A stretch of DNA of 39,863 nt from Intoshia linei (Eukaryota > Orthonectida > Rhopaluridae): positions 1-39,863 of the forward strand of contig LWCA01000222.1 of assembly GCA_001642005.1 (NCBI GenBank), in the 5' to 3' direction. The notes beneath the pieces were generated by a model. The model saw only the letters and a list, made by a program, of their open reading frames with translations, made no database searches and was not told the DNA's origin. The translations under genes were made by a program, and so were the position numbers. Position 1 is the stretch's first letter, and every line of letters starts with the position of its first letter. Positions 1-10,810 of the stretch are shown here, in pieces.

Positions 1-110
1 TGGTACTGAATATATGTCATTACATTGAAAATGACAAAATAGGTTTTTATAATTCTATTTTTTCTGGAATTTATGACAATTTTTAGAAGTGGACTGTTTT
101 TACTTTATTT

Positions 111-280
111 GTAATATTATACACACATTCTGTCTAATAAATTAAAAAAATGGGATAACAATTGTTTATAAATTCTTTACGCAAATGTTAACAAACAAAA
201 AATTAAGATGGAATATTTCACTTTAAAAAAAAGTAATGTGATATGATAGTTCCACCTGAAACAAATTTGGGAACCACTAT
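111..280 (-). mobile_element. hAT-like transposon end
   Basis: Read on the minus strand, the end near 280 begins with the motif AGTGGTTCCCAAAT, typical of hAT terminal inverted repeats. About 57 bp further in (115-170) recurs in inverted orientation at 25686-25741, including the word GGGATAACAATTGTTT, so both loci belong to one dispersed family. The other end of this copy is not seen and may lie left of the window. No transposase coding is visible. Confidence 0.5.
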
Positions 281-362
281 TTTAATGGTTTGATAATAGT
301 GAATAGTAGGATTTTTAATTTAGATTTTCAACATGAATTTATTTTTTTGGTATAATAAATAT

Positions 363-420
363 GTGCCGTCGGCAGAGCTAGGTGCTGTTTGTACGTAGTA
401 CATAACAGTTAAACTAGTGT
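363..420 (+). repeat. Dispersed short repeat with CTGTT..AACAG palindrome, copy 1
   Basis: Core CTGTTtGTACgtaGTACatAACAG forms an imperfect hairpin (CTGTT/AACAG and GTAC/GTAC arms), preceded by CGGCAGAGCTAGGTG and followed by CTAG. The same unit recurs at 10733-10775, 14243-14292 and 16265-16316, and its tail appears at 6343-6364. An upstream T-rich stretch ending in GGTATAATAA is shared with the 16265 copy, so the full element is probably about 170 bp (250-420). Likely a MITE or SINE-like repeat; the class is not settled. Confidence 0.6.
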
Positions 421-479
421 TATATAATTTTAAGTGCATGTTTCATTTATAAACCGAAGGGTAATTTAAGATATTGACC

Positions 480-576
480 ATGAATATGAGCGTTTCTGAC
501 GCTGAGACTTACGATAATTTTAATTATTTTAAACCTCGTCCCAGAATTTATGTTTTATTAAATTTTTACGCAAATG
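480..576 (+). CDS. Possible first exon, unidentified
   Basis: ATG at 480 opens a 32-codon stretch (MNMSVSDAETYDNFNYF..., ending ...NFYAN plus one base) that stops at a GT donor at 577 (AAATG|GTATTT). It is locally more G+C-rich than its surroundings and reads like coding sequence. It lies just after a dispersed repeat. No clear downstream partner exon was found, and the frame closes within two codons if it is not spliced. It could be a short chance ORF. Confidence 0.2.
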
Positions 577-730
577 GTATTTAAAAATATAGGGACAAAT
601 TCGGAAATGAAACAAATATCAACATTATTGAGAAAAACTGTCTTAGAATGTAGGGTTTTTTATGTTTTATAAATGTTAATTTTTTAAATATATGGTAACA
701 CACTCAGACATTTAATTTTATTAATAAATC

Positions 731-790
731 AGCGTTTCCCAAATGTTGGTCCGCGAAATCATTCTGAAAAAATTTTGATTAATTACAACT
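731..790 (+). mobile_element. hAT-like terminal fragment
   Basis: CAGCGTTTCCCAAATG followed by TTGGTCCGCGAAAT matches the start of the element at 25536 (AACGCTTCCAAAATGCCGATCC) and resembles hAT termini. No second terminus was found nearby, so this is a fragment. Confidence 0.4.
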
Positions 791-1119
791 TCTAATTTAC
801 AAGCAATTTATTACGTTTTTTTATTAAATTTTTGTAATATTGAAATGTCCGCCATTATTAAAAGTGTTAAAGTTCTAACTAATATATTATAATAATAAAT
901 ATTCAATACATTTTGGATTAAACTAATGGTTTTGATAGTAAACGAAAGATAAAGATAAATACATAAATATATTTTGATTTACCTTTAAATGGTAAAAAGT
1001 AAAAACCCTGGAATACTTGCAAATGCTGGTGCATGTGTAAACAGAAATGGAAAATAAAGTGTATCTTTTATGGTTAAGTAAATATTATTTTATAAATTTA
1101 ATAAAATTAAATTATTAAA

Positions 1120-1499
1120 ATGAACTGCTTTCTATTTGTAGCTTTTTTGCTAACTCTTCTCAACGTTAAAGGTTTAACAATACAGTTAATATTATACAAT
1201 GCCAGTGTCTATAAATTGATGGTTTTATTTTGAACGTGAAAATTGAGATTTATACTGCGTATCCTTCATATATATTTTTCATTTGATTTTACCTTACTTA
1301 ATTATAATTATAATTTTTGTGCACTTATTAATTGGTTAACATTATTGTTATTATATTATACATTATTAATATTGCGGCCATAGGAATATTTTTGATGAAG
1401 GGCACGTTGAAAGAGTTTTAAAAATGGAAATTATGAAAACTCTACATTACATTATATGACTAAAATTAATTTTTAGGTGAAGATGATGAACTCTTGGAT
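1120..1499 (+). CDS. Possible signal-peptide exons, unidentified
   Basis: Exon 1120-1171 encodes a classical secretion signal (MNCFLFVAFLLTLLNVK plus one base) and ends at a GT donor. The next in-phase candidate exon, 1477-1499, follows TTTTTAG and adds GEDDELLD before a GT donor at 1500. The resulting N-terminus, hydrophobic then acidic, would suit a secreted or ER protein. If unspliced, the first ATG reads on for 37 codons to a stop at 1231-1233. Later exons might be those at 2941-3003 and 3127-3228, which share phase 0 with the end of 1499, but the intervening 1.4 kb holds a repeat element. The family is not recognised. Confidence 0.3.
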
Positions 1500-1574
1500 G
1501 TAATTTTAAAAATATTTAAATTTACTTGTGAAATGTTAATTTATTTGATATCCTAGCTTGTATGAAACTCTTTG

Positions 1575-2463
1575 TTTGTCTGTCTGTCTGTTATCGTTTA
1601 TTCCAATAACTAAGATCTTAGAACTTGAATAATTCCCATTTCTATTACACTTTTTTCAGTCGGTGAAAGTAAGAGACATTTCAATCCCATAAATTGAGTC
1701 CTTCAAGATCAAAAACCCCAATTGTCTTTTTTTTAAATTAAAAACTTTAATAAAATTATAAAAAATAACCATCTAATCAAGATTTTAAAATTATCAACAT
1801 GATCATAATTTTCAATATCAAAAATTTATGTCTTAAAGGCCAAAACCCCAAATTATTTTTTTTTGTAAAAATTAAAAAAGGCCTAGAATTGTATACAAAA
1901 TAAATTTTGGGATATTTTTTAAGTTCATGAGCATTATCATAAATGGAAACCTCAAAAAAGTTTATGTCCACGATCAAAACCACATATTACCCTTTTTTTA
2001 AAAAAAGAAATCAACCCTAGAATTTTAAATAAATTATAGCTGATACAGTTATATCCACTTAACACACACAAAAAATGTAAATGTTAGAAAGTCACGCCTT
2101 CACGGTCAAAACAGTACTTTAGTATATATTTTTTTTATTTTGAAACTATTTTATTAAAACAAACAATTTGAAATAATTAATGATCCTACAATTAAAAAAA
2201 AGAATAATGTGATACAGCTTATTCTAGTTGATATAAATACAAAATTTCAACTTTAGAAATTTACGCATTACCAAAGAAAAATGATTTTAAAAAAGGACAA
2301 TTGGGGTTTTTGACCTTGAAGGACTCAATTTCTAAAAATGAAATTTGCGATGAAATAATGCTTTCGAAAAACGGTTATCGAAATATGGTACTTTTAAAAC
2401 TCGATTCCTCTTACTTTCTTATATAAACTCGACCAAACAGACAAGTATATGAACAGACATACA
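1575..2463. repeat. Modular inverted-repeat element, both ends present
   Basis: Both ends carry TGTCTGT-type words (TTTGTCTGTCTGTCTG at 1575; AAACAGACA then GAACAGACATAC near 2434-2463), and the sub-terminal block AATTGAGTCCTTCAAG at about 1693 reappears inverted as CTTGAAGGACTCAATT at about 2318. The interior is made of diverged modules of roughly 110-130 bp around the phrase CAAAACCCCAAATTACCC plus a T run, the word CCTAGAATT, and a block ending CACGCCTTCACGGTC. Same family as the copies at 4560, 5940, 6590, 7440, 10811, 12000, 12620, 16940 and 37458. No protein coding is seen. Confidence 0.6.
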
Positions 2464-2940
2464 GTTTTAACTATTTTACTTTATATAAGTAGTTGAGATG
2501 TCAGAAATCAAAAGAATGAAAATGGTCATTCAAAAACTCTTACTATTTTACAAAATAATGAGCGCATTACTAAAAATTTAATTCTCGGTTTTTGCGATTA
2601 ACTAAAAACATTTGTATACATTATTTTGGTTGTAGTATCCTAGTTTCGAATCCAGACTCATGATACGGAACATATTTGATTTTTATCACATTTTTTGAAA
2701 CGTGACACACAAAATTTAAATTCTGCATAGAGTAATAGCTACATATTAATATATAAAATTTATTAACATTATTATTAATACAATTATAACGTAATAAAAT
2801 GTATTATTTACTGGAATTATTAGAGATATGAATCTAAACTAAAATGTTCAATTTGTATAATGATTGTAAAAACAGTTACAGCACTAATTCAAGGCATAGA
2901 AGTAAACATTTATCAATTTAATATGTAAACCGTATAATAG

Positions 2941-4150
2941 GATGAAGTTGTTGATAAAGTGAATAAACTGGTATGCAAACATTTGGATTTTATCGATAAT
3001 GAGGTAATATAAAGTAATATAAATCAGTATTTTGCAAGTATATTTCACAATATATTCATTTTCATAAAAATTGTTGCTTTATATATACACAATTTATCAT
3101 TTATGTACCGTAACTTGTTCTGTTAGAAAGTTCACAAACATGTGAGGAAAAAATCGTATACTTTGCCGTTTTGGAAGATACTCCTAAGCGAGAATGTTCC
3201 GATTAAATCAATAATTCATAGAGACAATGTAAATTTTTGTCATATAGTATTTTTTAAATATTGCTTCGCAAATGTGAATTTAATCAAATGAAAAATAACA
3301 GTAAATATTAAGAAACCTCCATTATTCATTCAGTTTATATTTTTACACCTTGAATAAGAATGGATGGAAAAGAGCACTGCGGGCGCGAGATTAAACAAAT
3401 TTATAAATCGAACATTGAGTAAAATTGAAGTAATTTCAAATTATAAATTATTCACAGGACTGAAAATAACATACAATTATGACCTGTTCATATTCAACCT
3501 TAAATAATTTATTGACAAGCGAATCATGAATCAAATCTGTTTAATTGGCAATTTTTGGTACCCACATATGCAAATAAATATTCACATCATTGAAAAGTAA
3601 AAAATTAATACTTATTATTAGATTAGTATGACTTAATTCGATTATATTCTCATAATTATGAGAATATCTAAGGCTATTTTTACATAAAATTAAAAAAAGT
3701 ATTAATTATTGTGATTATAATTGATATATCCATTCGCTGGGTCGTGCTCATTGTCATCCTCTTATAGAGTAAGTTTTCGAACCGTTGATAACTGACGTTC
3801 AGAGTAGAACGTGAATTTGGAACAGTCAAAACTATCAAAAATGAACGTTTTCTGAATAATTATCAGTGTGCATTACCTACCAGGTACATTAAAATGAAAT
3901 TAATTACTGAAATTTTAATAAAAAAGTTAGAATTTTTGGATGATAACTTTTAGAATGTCGACTGTATTATTTCAATTGTAATCAAAAAATTTAGTGCAAA
4001 CTACTTCACACATCATGGTTTAATTATATCGAGTCTCAATTTAAAATGAAAAAGGTAACTTTTTAATAAATTATTTTTTAATTTTATTAAATTTAGGGAA
4101 TCGAAAATTTATGTTCTGTGATGTCGTTATGCAAGATCAAATCCGTTTAA
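2941..4150 (+). CDS. Cluster of candidate exons of an unidentified gene
   Basis: Several stretches show AG acceptor, open frame and GT donor together. 2941-3003 (DEVVDKVNKLVCKHLDFIDN E, phase 0 to 0) and 3127-3228 (KVHKHVRKKSYTLPF... to ...IIHRDN, phase 0 to 0) join cleanly. 3359-3418 (WMEKSTAGARLNKFINRTL) joins 3458 onward (RLKITYNYDL) across a 39-bp intron typical of this genome. 3803-3883 encodes VEREFGTVKTIKNERF and ends at AG|GTAC. An exon ending at 4054 (...FKMKK) and 4097-4150 (GIENLCSVMSLCKIKSV, stop) flank a 42-bp intron. The phases do not all connect: 3228 to 3359 fails unless a weaker acceptor at 3373 is used. I do not recognise the protein; it may be one gene, two genes, or partly decayed. 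Confidence 0.35.
3644..3667. repeat. Perfect 24-bp palindrome
   Basis: Arms ATATTCTCATAA / TTATGAGAATAT form an uninterrupted palindrome. It lies between candidate exons in A+T-rich sequence. It could be a hairpin or a binding site; no function can be assigned. Confidence 0.6.
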
Positions 4151-4559
4151 CTTTATCTAACATTAAAAAAATTTATTTATATTCTATTCTATGTACTGAT
4201 TTATTATTTAGTTAACTCATTTTTTAATTTAGATATTTTTAGAAAATATTAAATTAATTTCAGTTGTAAAAATGGGTTTCTTGATAAAATTGATTTTAAT
4301 TATTTTGTATTAAATTTTACAATTTCTATTACAATTTACATTTCATTGTAATTGATCCTTTAATTTAAAGGTTGTATCAGTTGTTTTTATATTTTTAAAT
4401 TCACTATCTCGCCAACTTTTTCTAAATCGCATGAATGGCGAGTTATAGAGAGAATACTGTATTAAATTCTGTATTTATGAGATATTAAATTAATGTGAAT
4501 AAAATTGACCTAAATTTGATTCTAAAAATCGTACTAGCTGTGCAAGGTAAAACTGACTT

Positions 4560-5350
4560 AGAAAAACCTGTCAAACCCCCAACTTTTTCTATTGTTTAAA
4601 AATAAATCTACCCAAAAATTTAATAAAATATATATTCTTGGACACGTTTTAAAACCATGAACATTGTCGTAAATCCCAGCCTCAGAAACGCATACCTTCA
4701 TAGTCAAAACCACAAATTACCAGCATTATTATAAATGGCAACCTCAAAAAAGTGCATTTTCACTACAACCCCAGATCAGAGGTGAAAACCCGTTGACAAA
4801 ACCGAGAGAACTGTGCGGTAGTTTTCCCGGTTGATGAAACAGTTTACAACGGTAGACAAAAATCATTTATTGAAACGTCTATTAATTTTTAAGAATAGGA
4901 ATTGACCTTGAAGGACTCAATTTCGGAAAATGAAATTTGGATAAAAGTTTTAAAATTTTAAATTTTTACTTTAATTGAAATATTTGAAAAATATTGGTCG
5001 ATAATATATTAAAAATTATTTTTTCACCGGAAATGTGTAGACTTCTGGGTTTGAAATTTTGTATTTATATCAACTGGATTAAGTTCTATCAGAATAATCT
5101 TCTTTTTTAATTTTTGAACCGTTTATTTTTTCACATTTAATGTTTTAATAAAATATTTTGGAAAAAAATATATGAATACTAAAATGCTTTTTTGACCGTG
5201 AAGTCGTCACTTATTCAGATTTAAATTTTGTGTGTGTTAACAGGATACAACTGTACCACCTGTAAAAATTTTTAAATTCTAGGGCTGTTTTCATTAAAAA
5301 AAGGGTAATTTGGGGTTTTGGCCCTAAAGATACATTTTTTTAAATTTAAA
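4560..5350. repeat. Modular repeat, two halves in opposite orientation
   Basis: 4560-4790 carries modules in the forward sense (AACCCCCAACTTTTT, ATACCTTCATAGTCAAAACC). From about 4900 (GACCTTGAAGGACTCAATTT) to 5350 the modules run in reverse (GACCGTGAAGTCGTCAC; GGGTAATTTGGGGTTTTGG at about 5310). The layout matches the inverted-repeat element at 1575-2463. No genes are seen in it. Confidence 0.55.
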
Positions 5351-5770
5351 TTTATGATAATATTCAAACCATATTTAACCAAGTTTAATATGGTTTGATA
5401 AATTTTCAAAATCCTTTGTTTTCATACAATGCAAATGGACAGGCACTAATAACAAAAATTAATATAAGAGACTGTATAACATCATGTTCAGAAATGGTAA
5501 TAATACTTTTGGATTTTAAATTTGACTGCTCACACATAGGAGGGAACATTTTAATTTTTTTGAAAGATTGATCTAAACTTTACATTCTAAAGTGACAATA
5601 CTCAATATCTTTATTTTAATATATTCCATAAGGTCTTTCTCAAATTGTTCATTATGTAAACTAGATTTTAAATGAGCCCTAGCATTGTTGTGGTGTAGTG
5701 TTGAGATTTTAATATTACAGCTATCTAGAAAATTTGGAGCTTTCATTCTACAGTATCGTATTTTCTTAAT

Positions 5771-6341
5771 CTTATCAATTTCAAAGCTAAAATTTAATTT
5801 AATTAATTTAAAATTTATATTTATAAAAACCGAATCGAAAACCGCAAAAAACAGTTTTTGAATTGGAACGGTGGTTGGTTGATTGAAACGATTCACTGAA
5901 AATCGCTAAAACCGCTTTAAAAACCGGTTTTTATCAATCGGTTCCCACCTTTGCCCAGATTACTTTTTTTTTAATGAAAACAGCTCTATAATTTAAAAAA
6001 ATACAGGTGGTACAGTTGTATCCTGTTAACACACACAAAAAATTTCAATCTGAATAAGTGACGCCTTCACGGCCAAAAAAGATCATGGAAAACTGGGCTT
6101 TTTGACCCGTAAGATATGAGTTTGGGCGGTTGAAATTTGTTTTGCTAACACCCAGAAAAACTGTAATTGGAATGTGGACTTTATAAAATTCTAAGACTGG
6201 TAATTATTGAAATAAAATGTAAGAATGAAGTTGATATTTTTATCATATTACATTTTATTACTACCTATAAATAACTATTAACCAAAAGAAAAAATGTACA
6301 CATAATATTGTCTACAGTTTCTCACTTATAAACAAATATTC
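5771..6341. repeat. 571-bp exact duplicate, copy A, ends at an N
   Basis: By eye, this stretch is identical over its whole length to 7274-7844. Copy A ends at base 6341, immediately before the N at 6342. Its content is repeat-derived: the modular repeat at 5940-6120 and an A+T-rich tail. Any short ORFs across it on the minus strand are therefore duplicated too and are not evidence of a gene. Confidence 0.85.
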
Positions 6342-6342
6342 N

Positions 6343-7272
6343 GTACATTACAGTCAACCTAGTTAAAGTATAAAACTATTCGTGTCCATTCAAAAGATCG
6401 TAAATCAAAAGATCGTATTTTATTTTATTTTAGTTATATATTTATTACATAATTCATTAACTAGTTATAGTTACCTATTATAATAATCCTAATTTATATC
6501 AAAGGCTACGCGATTTTGGTTTGTGTGTGTGTTCAACTTTATTTAAATAACTACCCATCTTAGAATTTTTTTAAGACCACATTTCAATTACAGTTTTTTC
6601 CGGGACGTATATTAAGATAAATTTCAACCTTCTAATTTCACATCTTACGGGTCAAAAACCCCAGTTGTGCCTCTTTTTGAAAATCAAACGAGTTGAAAAA
6701 TTTAAAAAAATATATACGCTAATACGCATTTTAAAATCATAAACATTACCATAAATTTAAATCTAAAAAAATTATATCTTCAAAGCCAAAACCCCATATT
6801 ACCTTTCCTTTTTTTTGAAAACAGCCCTAGAATTTCTAAAATTTACAGGTGGTACAGTTGTATCCTGTTAACACACATAAAAAATTTCAATAGTACAGTT
6901 GTATCCTGTTAACACACATAAAAAATTTCAATCCGAATAAGTGACGACCTTCCCGATCAAAAAAGCATTTTAGTATTCATATATTTTTTTTCCGAAACAT
7001 TTTATTAAAACATAAAAAGTGTGAATTAATTAACAGTCCGAAAATTAAAAAACAACATTATTCTGATAGAGTTTATTCCAGTTGATATAAATACAAAATT
7101 TCAACCACAGAAATCTACGCATTTCCGGTGAAAAATAATTTTTAATATATTATCAACCAATATTTTTCAAATATTTTGATTAAAATCAAAAATTGAAAAT
7201 GTAAATATTGATCCTACAATTTCAAAAAAAATGTGGATTGTACGTCTACACATTTCCAGTAAAGACATATGG
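6343..7272. other. 930-bp segment between two single Ns
   Basis: The segment is flanked by N at 6342 and N at 7273 and is composed almost wholly of repeats: the tail of the CTGTT palindrome repeat at 6343-6364, then modular-repeat blocks from about 6590. It includes a 41-bp tandem duplication (6852-6892 and 6893-6932). Its position between two contig-end-like copies of the same 571 bp suggests a separate contig placed in a gap. No gene is seen. Confidence 0.6.
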
Positions 7273-7273
7273 N

Positions 7274-7844
7274 CTTATCAATTTCAAAGCTAAAATTTAA
7301 TTTAATTAATTTAAAATTTATATTTATAAAAACCGAATCGAAAACCGCAAAAAACAGTTTTTGAATTGGAACGGTGGTTGGTTGATTGAAACGATTCACT
7401 GAAAATCGCTAAAACCGCTTTAAAAACCGGTTTTTATCAATCGGTTCCCACCTTTGCCCAGATTACTTTTTTTTTAATGAAAACAGCTCTATAATTTAAA
7501 AAAATACAGGTGGTACAGTTGTATCCTGTTAACACACACAAAAAATTTCAATCTGAATAAGTGACGCCTTCACGGCCAAAAAAGATCATGGAAAACTGGG
7601 CTTTTTGACCCGTAAGATATGAGTTTGGGCGGTTGAAATTTGTTTTGCTAACACCCAGAAAAACTGTAATTGGAATGTGGACTTTATAAAATTCTAAGAC
7701 TGGTAATTATTGAAATAAAATGTAAGAATGAAGTTGATATTTTTATCATATTACATTTTATTACTACCTATAAATAACTATTAACCAAAAGAAAAAATGT
7801 ACACATAATATTGTCTACAGTTTCTCACTTATAAACAAATATTC
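7274..7844. repeat. 571-bp exact duplicate, copy B, starts at an N
   Basis: Starts directly after the N at 7273 and matches 5771-6341 base for base as far as read. Sequence diverges after ...AACAAATATTC, where copy A meets its N. See copy A. Confidence 0.85.
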
Positions 7845-8303
7845 TCGTAACACAGTATAGATCAAAAATAACTCAATAAATGTACTATACTATTGCACCA
7901 CTGTATGATATCGATTAAATTAAATTTTTTGAAACATAACAATTCATGTACTTGTTTAATGTGTATGCTTATTTCAATAAAAATTCAATGTCTGGAACGA
8001 GTTTTCTATCCAAAAAACAGTGTATAATATATACACTATGAAACAATCCGTTAAACATGCAATTACAACTTTGAATTCACAGACAAAAATTTAAAAATAA
8101 ATATTGATAAAAAATATCGATAACAACCTAACCAAAATTGTAAATTTAAATTTATTTCCTCACCAATATTTAAAAAACACGTCAGTTTTTAAATTATCTA
8201 GCCTTAATAAAATATTTAGTTGAGTTGTTATTGGTTAAAATACAAAATTACGTGTCACATTGTTAGATAATATTGATATTTCAGAAAAATCTCTTGAAAT
8301 AAC
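7845..8303 (+). promoter_or_regulatory. Upstream region of the PDIA6 gene
   Basis: No coding is seen. It is A+T-rich spacer that should contain the PDIA6 promoter, but no convincing TATA box or initiator stands out from the background. A pyrimidine-AG word (GATATTTCAG, ending 8284) lies 19 bp before the start codon and could be a 3' splice site for a 5' UTR intron or a trans-spliced leader. Confidence 0.3.
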
Positions 8304-10422
8304 ATGAAAACGTTTATAAGTAATTTTTTTTTATTTTAAACTCAAACGTGTTTATTTTTTATTTAGCATTTTTGGTTGTATTACTGGTGAACCTAAATTA
8401 TGGATTCTATACAGCAGATGATCATGTAATACAAATTACAGATTTTAGTACAGTATTAGACGATGATGCGTGTTGGATTGTCGAGTTTTATGCTGACTGG
8501 TTGTACATGTTATTTTTATGTAATTTAGTTTATAGGTGTGGTCATTGTAAAAGTCTTGCGCCCATCTATAAGGAAGCTGCTTCAAAATTGAAGGTTTTTC
8601 GTTAACAATAGATGTTAATATGTTATTTTAGGGTATCATTAAATTTGGAGCTGTTGACATGCAAAAAAATGGAGAACTTGGAAAACCATACGGTATTAAA
8701 GGTTTTCCTACATTAAAGATATTTTGTTCCGACAAAAAATCACCCTCTGATTACAATGGTTTAATATCGACGAAATTTAAATGTAAAAATTATAATTTTA
8801 GGCTCCAGAAGTGTTGACGCAATTGTTGACCAAATGAAGGAAGAATTGAAAAAGAAAATGGACTCTCAATCCGGCAAGAAACAAGAAGAGAGTCATTCCG
8901 GTGAAGCTGTCGTTGAACTTACAGAATCAAACTTTCAAAGTACTGTTTTGGATAGCGACGATTTATGGTTAGTTGCCTTTGTTGCTCCTTGGTGCGGACA
9001 TTGTAAAGCTTTAAAACCAAATTTGAAAGAAGCTGCTACTCGATTAATGGGAAAAGTCAAAGTTGGACAAGTTGATTCCACTGTCCATTCAAACTTAGCC
9101 TCGAAATATGATGTTTTAATTTAATTTAAATGGCCATAAAACTTTTTTAGGTTCGAGGATATCCCACTATGAAAATATTCCCTGCTGGACCTAAACAAGA
9201 TTCACAGGAATATGAGGGAGGACGTGATTCTAATGACATTTATGAAAAGATGATGTCTATTTATGGAGAAACCGCCGACCCACCAGAAGTCTATGAATTA
9301 TTGTCAAAAGAAACCATCAATGAGCATTGCAGCAAAGTCCAATTGTGCATTATATCCGTTTTACCCGATATACTTGATTGTCAATCCGAATGCAGAAATA
9401 AATACATCAAAACTGTCAAATCCGTTGCAGAATCATATAAAACCAAACAATGGGGGTAAGTTTGCATATGTGTTTTATTTGAGTTTTTGTCTTTCGTGAT
9501 TTACACTCTATGATTCCATAATCCCATTTCTTTGAATAGTACTTTAAGGAAGTAATGGTTAAAATCTGATTATAAGGAGATTAATAAATTTTAGAATAAA
9601 GTATTTTTTAGGTGGCTCTGGACTTCTACAGGAGAACACAGCGATTTTGAAACATCACTCAATATGGGAGGATTCAGTTATCCCGTAAATTTACTAAATT
9701 TTGTGTTTAATTATTTCCATAGGCACTTGCTGTAATAAACCCTAAACGCTCTACATACAGTTTGATGAGACAGTCTTTCAGTACCACCGGAATGCAAACA
9801 TTTTTCAAGTAATTTTTATAAGATATAATTTATACTATACATTTACGAATATTTAATTAATTAATTTATTGTATCAGGATGGTTGACCGCGTTAATTAAG
9901 TTTTTCTAATTTGAGTTAATTTTTATCTTCTCCCAGTGTCCTCGTTCACCCTGATGTATTGGATAAATGTATTTTTATTTTGATATGATATTTATTGCAA
10001 GTGGTTCAAGTTATATGTTAACTAATGTGTGAATTAGACAACTGCTTCTTACTAAAAAGATTGCTGCCGAAAAATGGGTTGAAAACGGTTTTGATTTGCT
10101 CGATAGTGTTGATCCTTGGGATGGAAAAGATGGAGAGGTTTTATTTTAAAATATATACATGATTATTTCACTAATAATAAATGTGTACCGTACAAGTACT
10201 TATTTTTTATTTTTTGTGATACCATGGTTCAGAGCCAACTTTAACCATTTAGATTTATGGATTATTTGATTTTTTTAATGTTTATGCGACTTTTTTAATG
10301 AAAAGGTGCACCAGTGATAAATTTTAAACTTTTGTATAACGATATTTACACGTCAGTTAATTAATGTTAATAATTTATTTTAGTATCCTTCTGAAGACGA
10401 ATATGATCGATCAGATTTATAA
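8304..10422 (+). CDS. PDIA6: Protein disulfide isomerase A6 (P5), complete
   Basis: Oxidises, reduces and isomerises disulphides of client proteins in the ER lumen. Ten exons: 8304-8319, 8367-8499, 8536-8593, 8632-8758, 8802-9112, 9151-9455, 9612-9684, 9723-9808, 10038-10137, 10384-10422. They join in frame to 415 aa (human P5 is about 440). Residues 1-19 are a signal peptide (MKTFITFLVVLLVNLNYGF). Thioredoxin domain 1 has WCGHC with cysteines at 51 and 54; domain 2 has WCGHC at 176 and 179; both keep the cis-proline motif (GFPT, GYPT). The third, redox-inactive domain carries the family motif WGWLWT and ends in an acidic tail after DPWDGKDGE. The last residues are RSDL instead of KDEL. The first ATG is in exon 1; the open frame that starts further down includes intron sequence. 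Introns are 36, 38, 38, 38, 43 and 47 bp plus three of 156-246 bp. Confidence 0.93.
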
Positions 10423-10447
10423 GTATATGTATTGCACATGTTAATTT

Positions 10448-10465
10448 AATAAATATATAAAATAA
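10448..10465 (+). terminator. Poly(A) signals of PDIA6
   Basis: AATAAA at 10448-10453, with a second at about 10460, lies 26 bp after the stop codon, the usual distance for a short 3' UTR. Confidence 0.5.
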
Positions 10466-10605
10466 ACATTTTTCATTGCATAAAAATGTATTTTGTTTAT
10501 TTTTTAGTTTGCTTATTTATTTAAGTTTACTATTTGTTAACCAAACCAATTGATCTAGTTATTCAAAAAAATGTATATATAAATGTACGTAATGCGTTTG
10601 GAACG

Positions 10606-10660
10606 GTTCTCAACCTTTTCAAGTATCTCCCCTGAATCCAATAATTCATGTAGATTTATT
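10606..10660 (+). mobile_element. hAT-like terminal fragment
   Basis: CGGTTCTCAACCTTTTCAAG followed by TATCTCCCCT resembles the common hAT terminus CAGTGGTTCTCAACC. No matching right end was found. The stretch 10466-11507 between the two flanking genes otherwise holds only repeats. Confidence 0.4.
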
Positions 10661-10732
10661 TTACATCTCCCTTATCGACTGTTAATTGTCTCTAAAAAAA
10701 GAACTCAGCAAGATTTATTAATAGTTATTAAT

Positions 10733-10775
10733 AGACTAGGTGCTGTTTGTACGTAATACATAACAGACAACTTAG
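10733..10775 (+). repeat. Dispersed short repeat with CTGTT..AACAG palindrome, copy 2
   Basis: CTAGGTGCTGTTTGTACG followed by TAATACATAACAG matches the copies at 363, 14243 and 16265 with one or two changes. Confidence 0.6.
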
Positions 10776-10810
10776 TTGTACAATGTACGTACAGTAAAAT
10801 GGTTAAACAT

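Noticed and set aside
1777-1983. Minus-strand 68-codon ORF
   Set aside because: Lies entirely in the modular repeat, low complexity, no splice context or family resemblance.
2577-2670. Possible tRNA (TTTCGAATCC resembling a B box)
   Set aside because: The T-arm does not pair and no acceptor stem or A box could be found.
5573-7399. Two minus-strand ORFs sharing an identical N-terminus (5573-5896 and 7214-7399)
   Set aside because: They share residues only because they sit in the 571-bp exact duplication; the sequence is repeat-derived.
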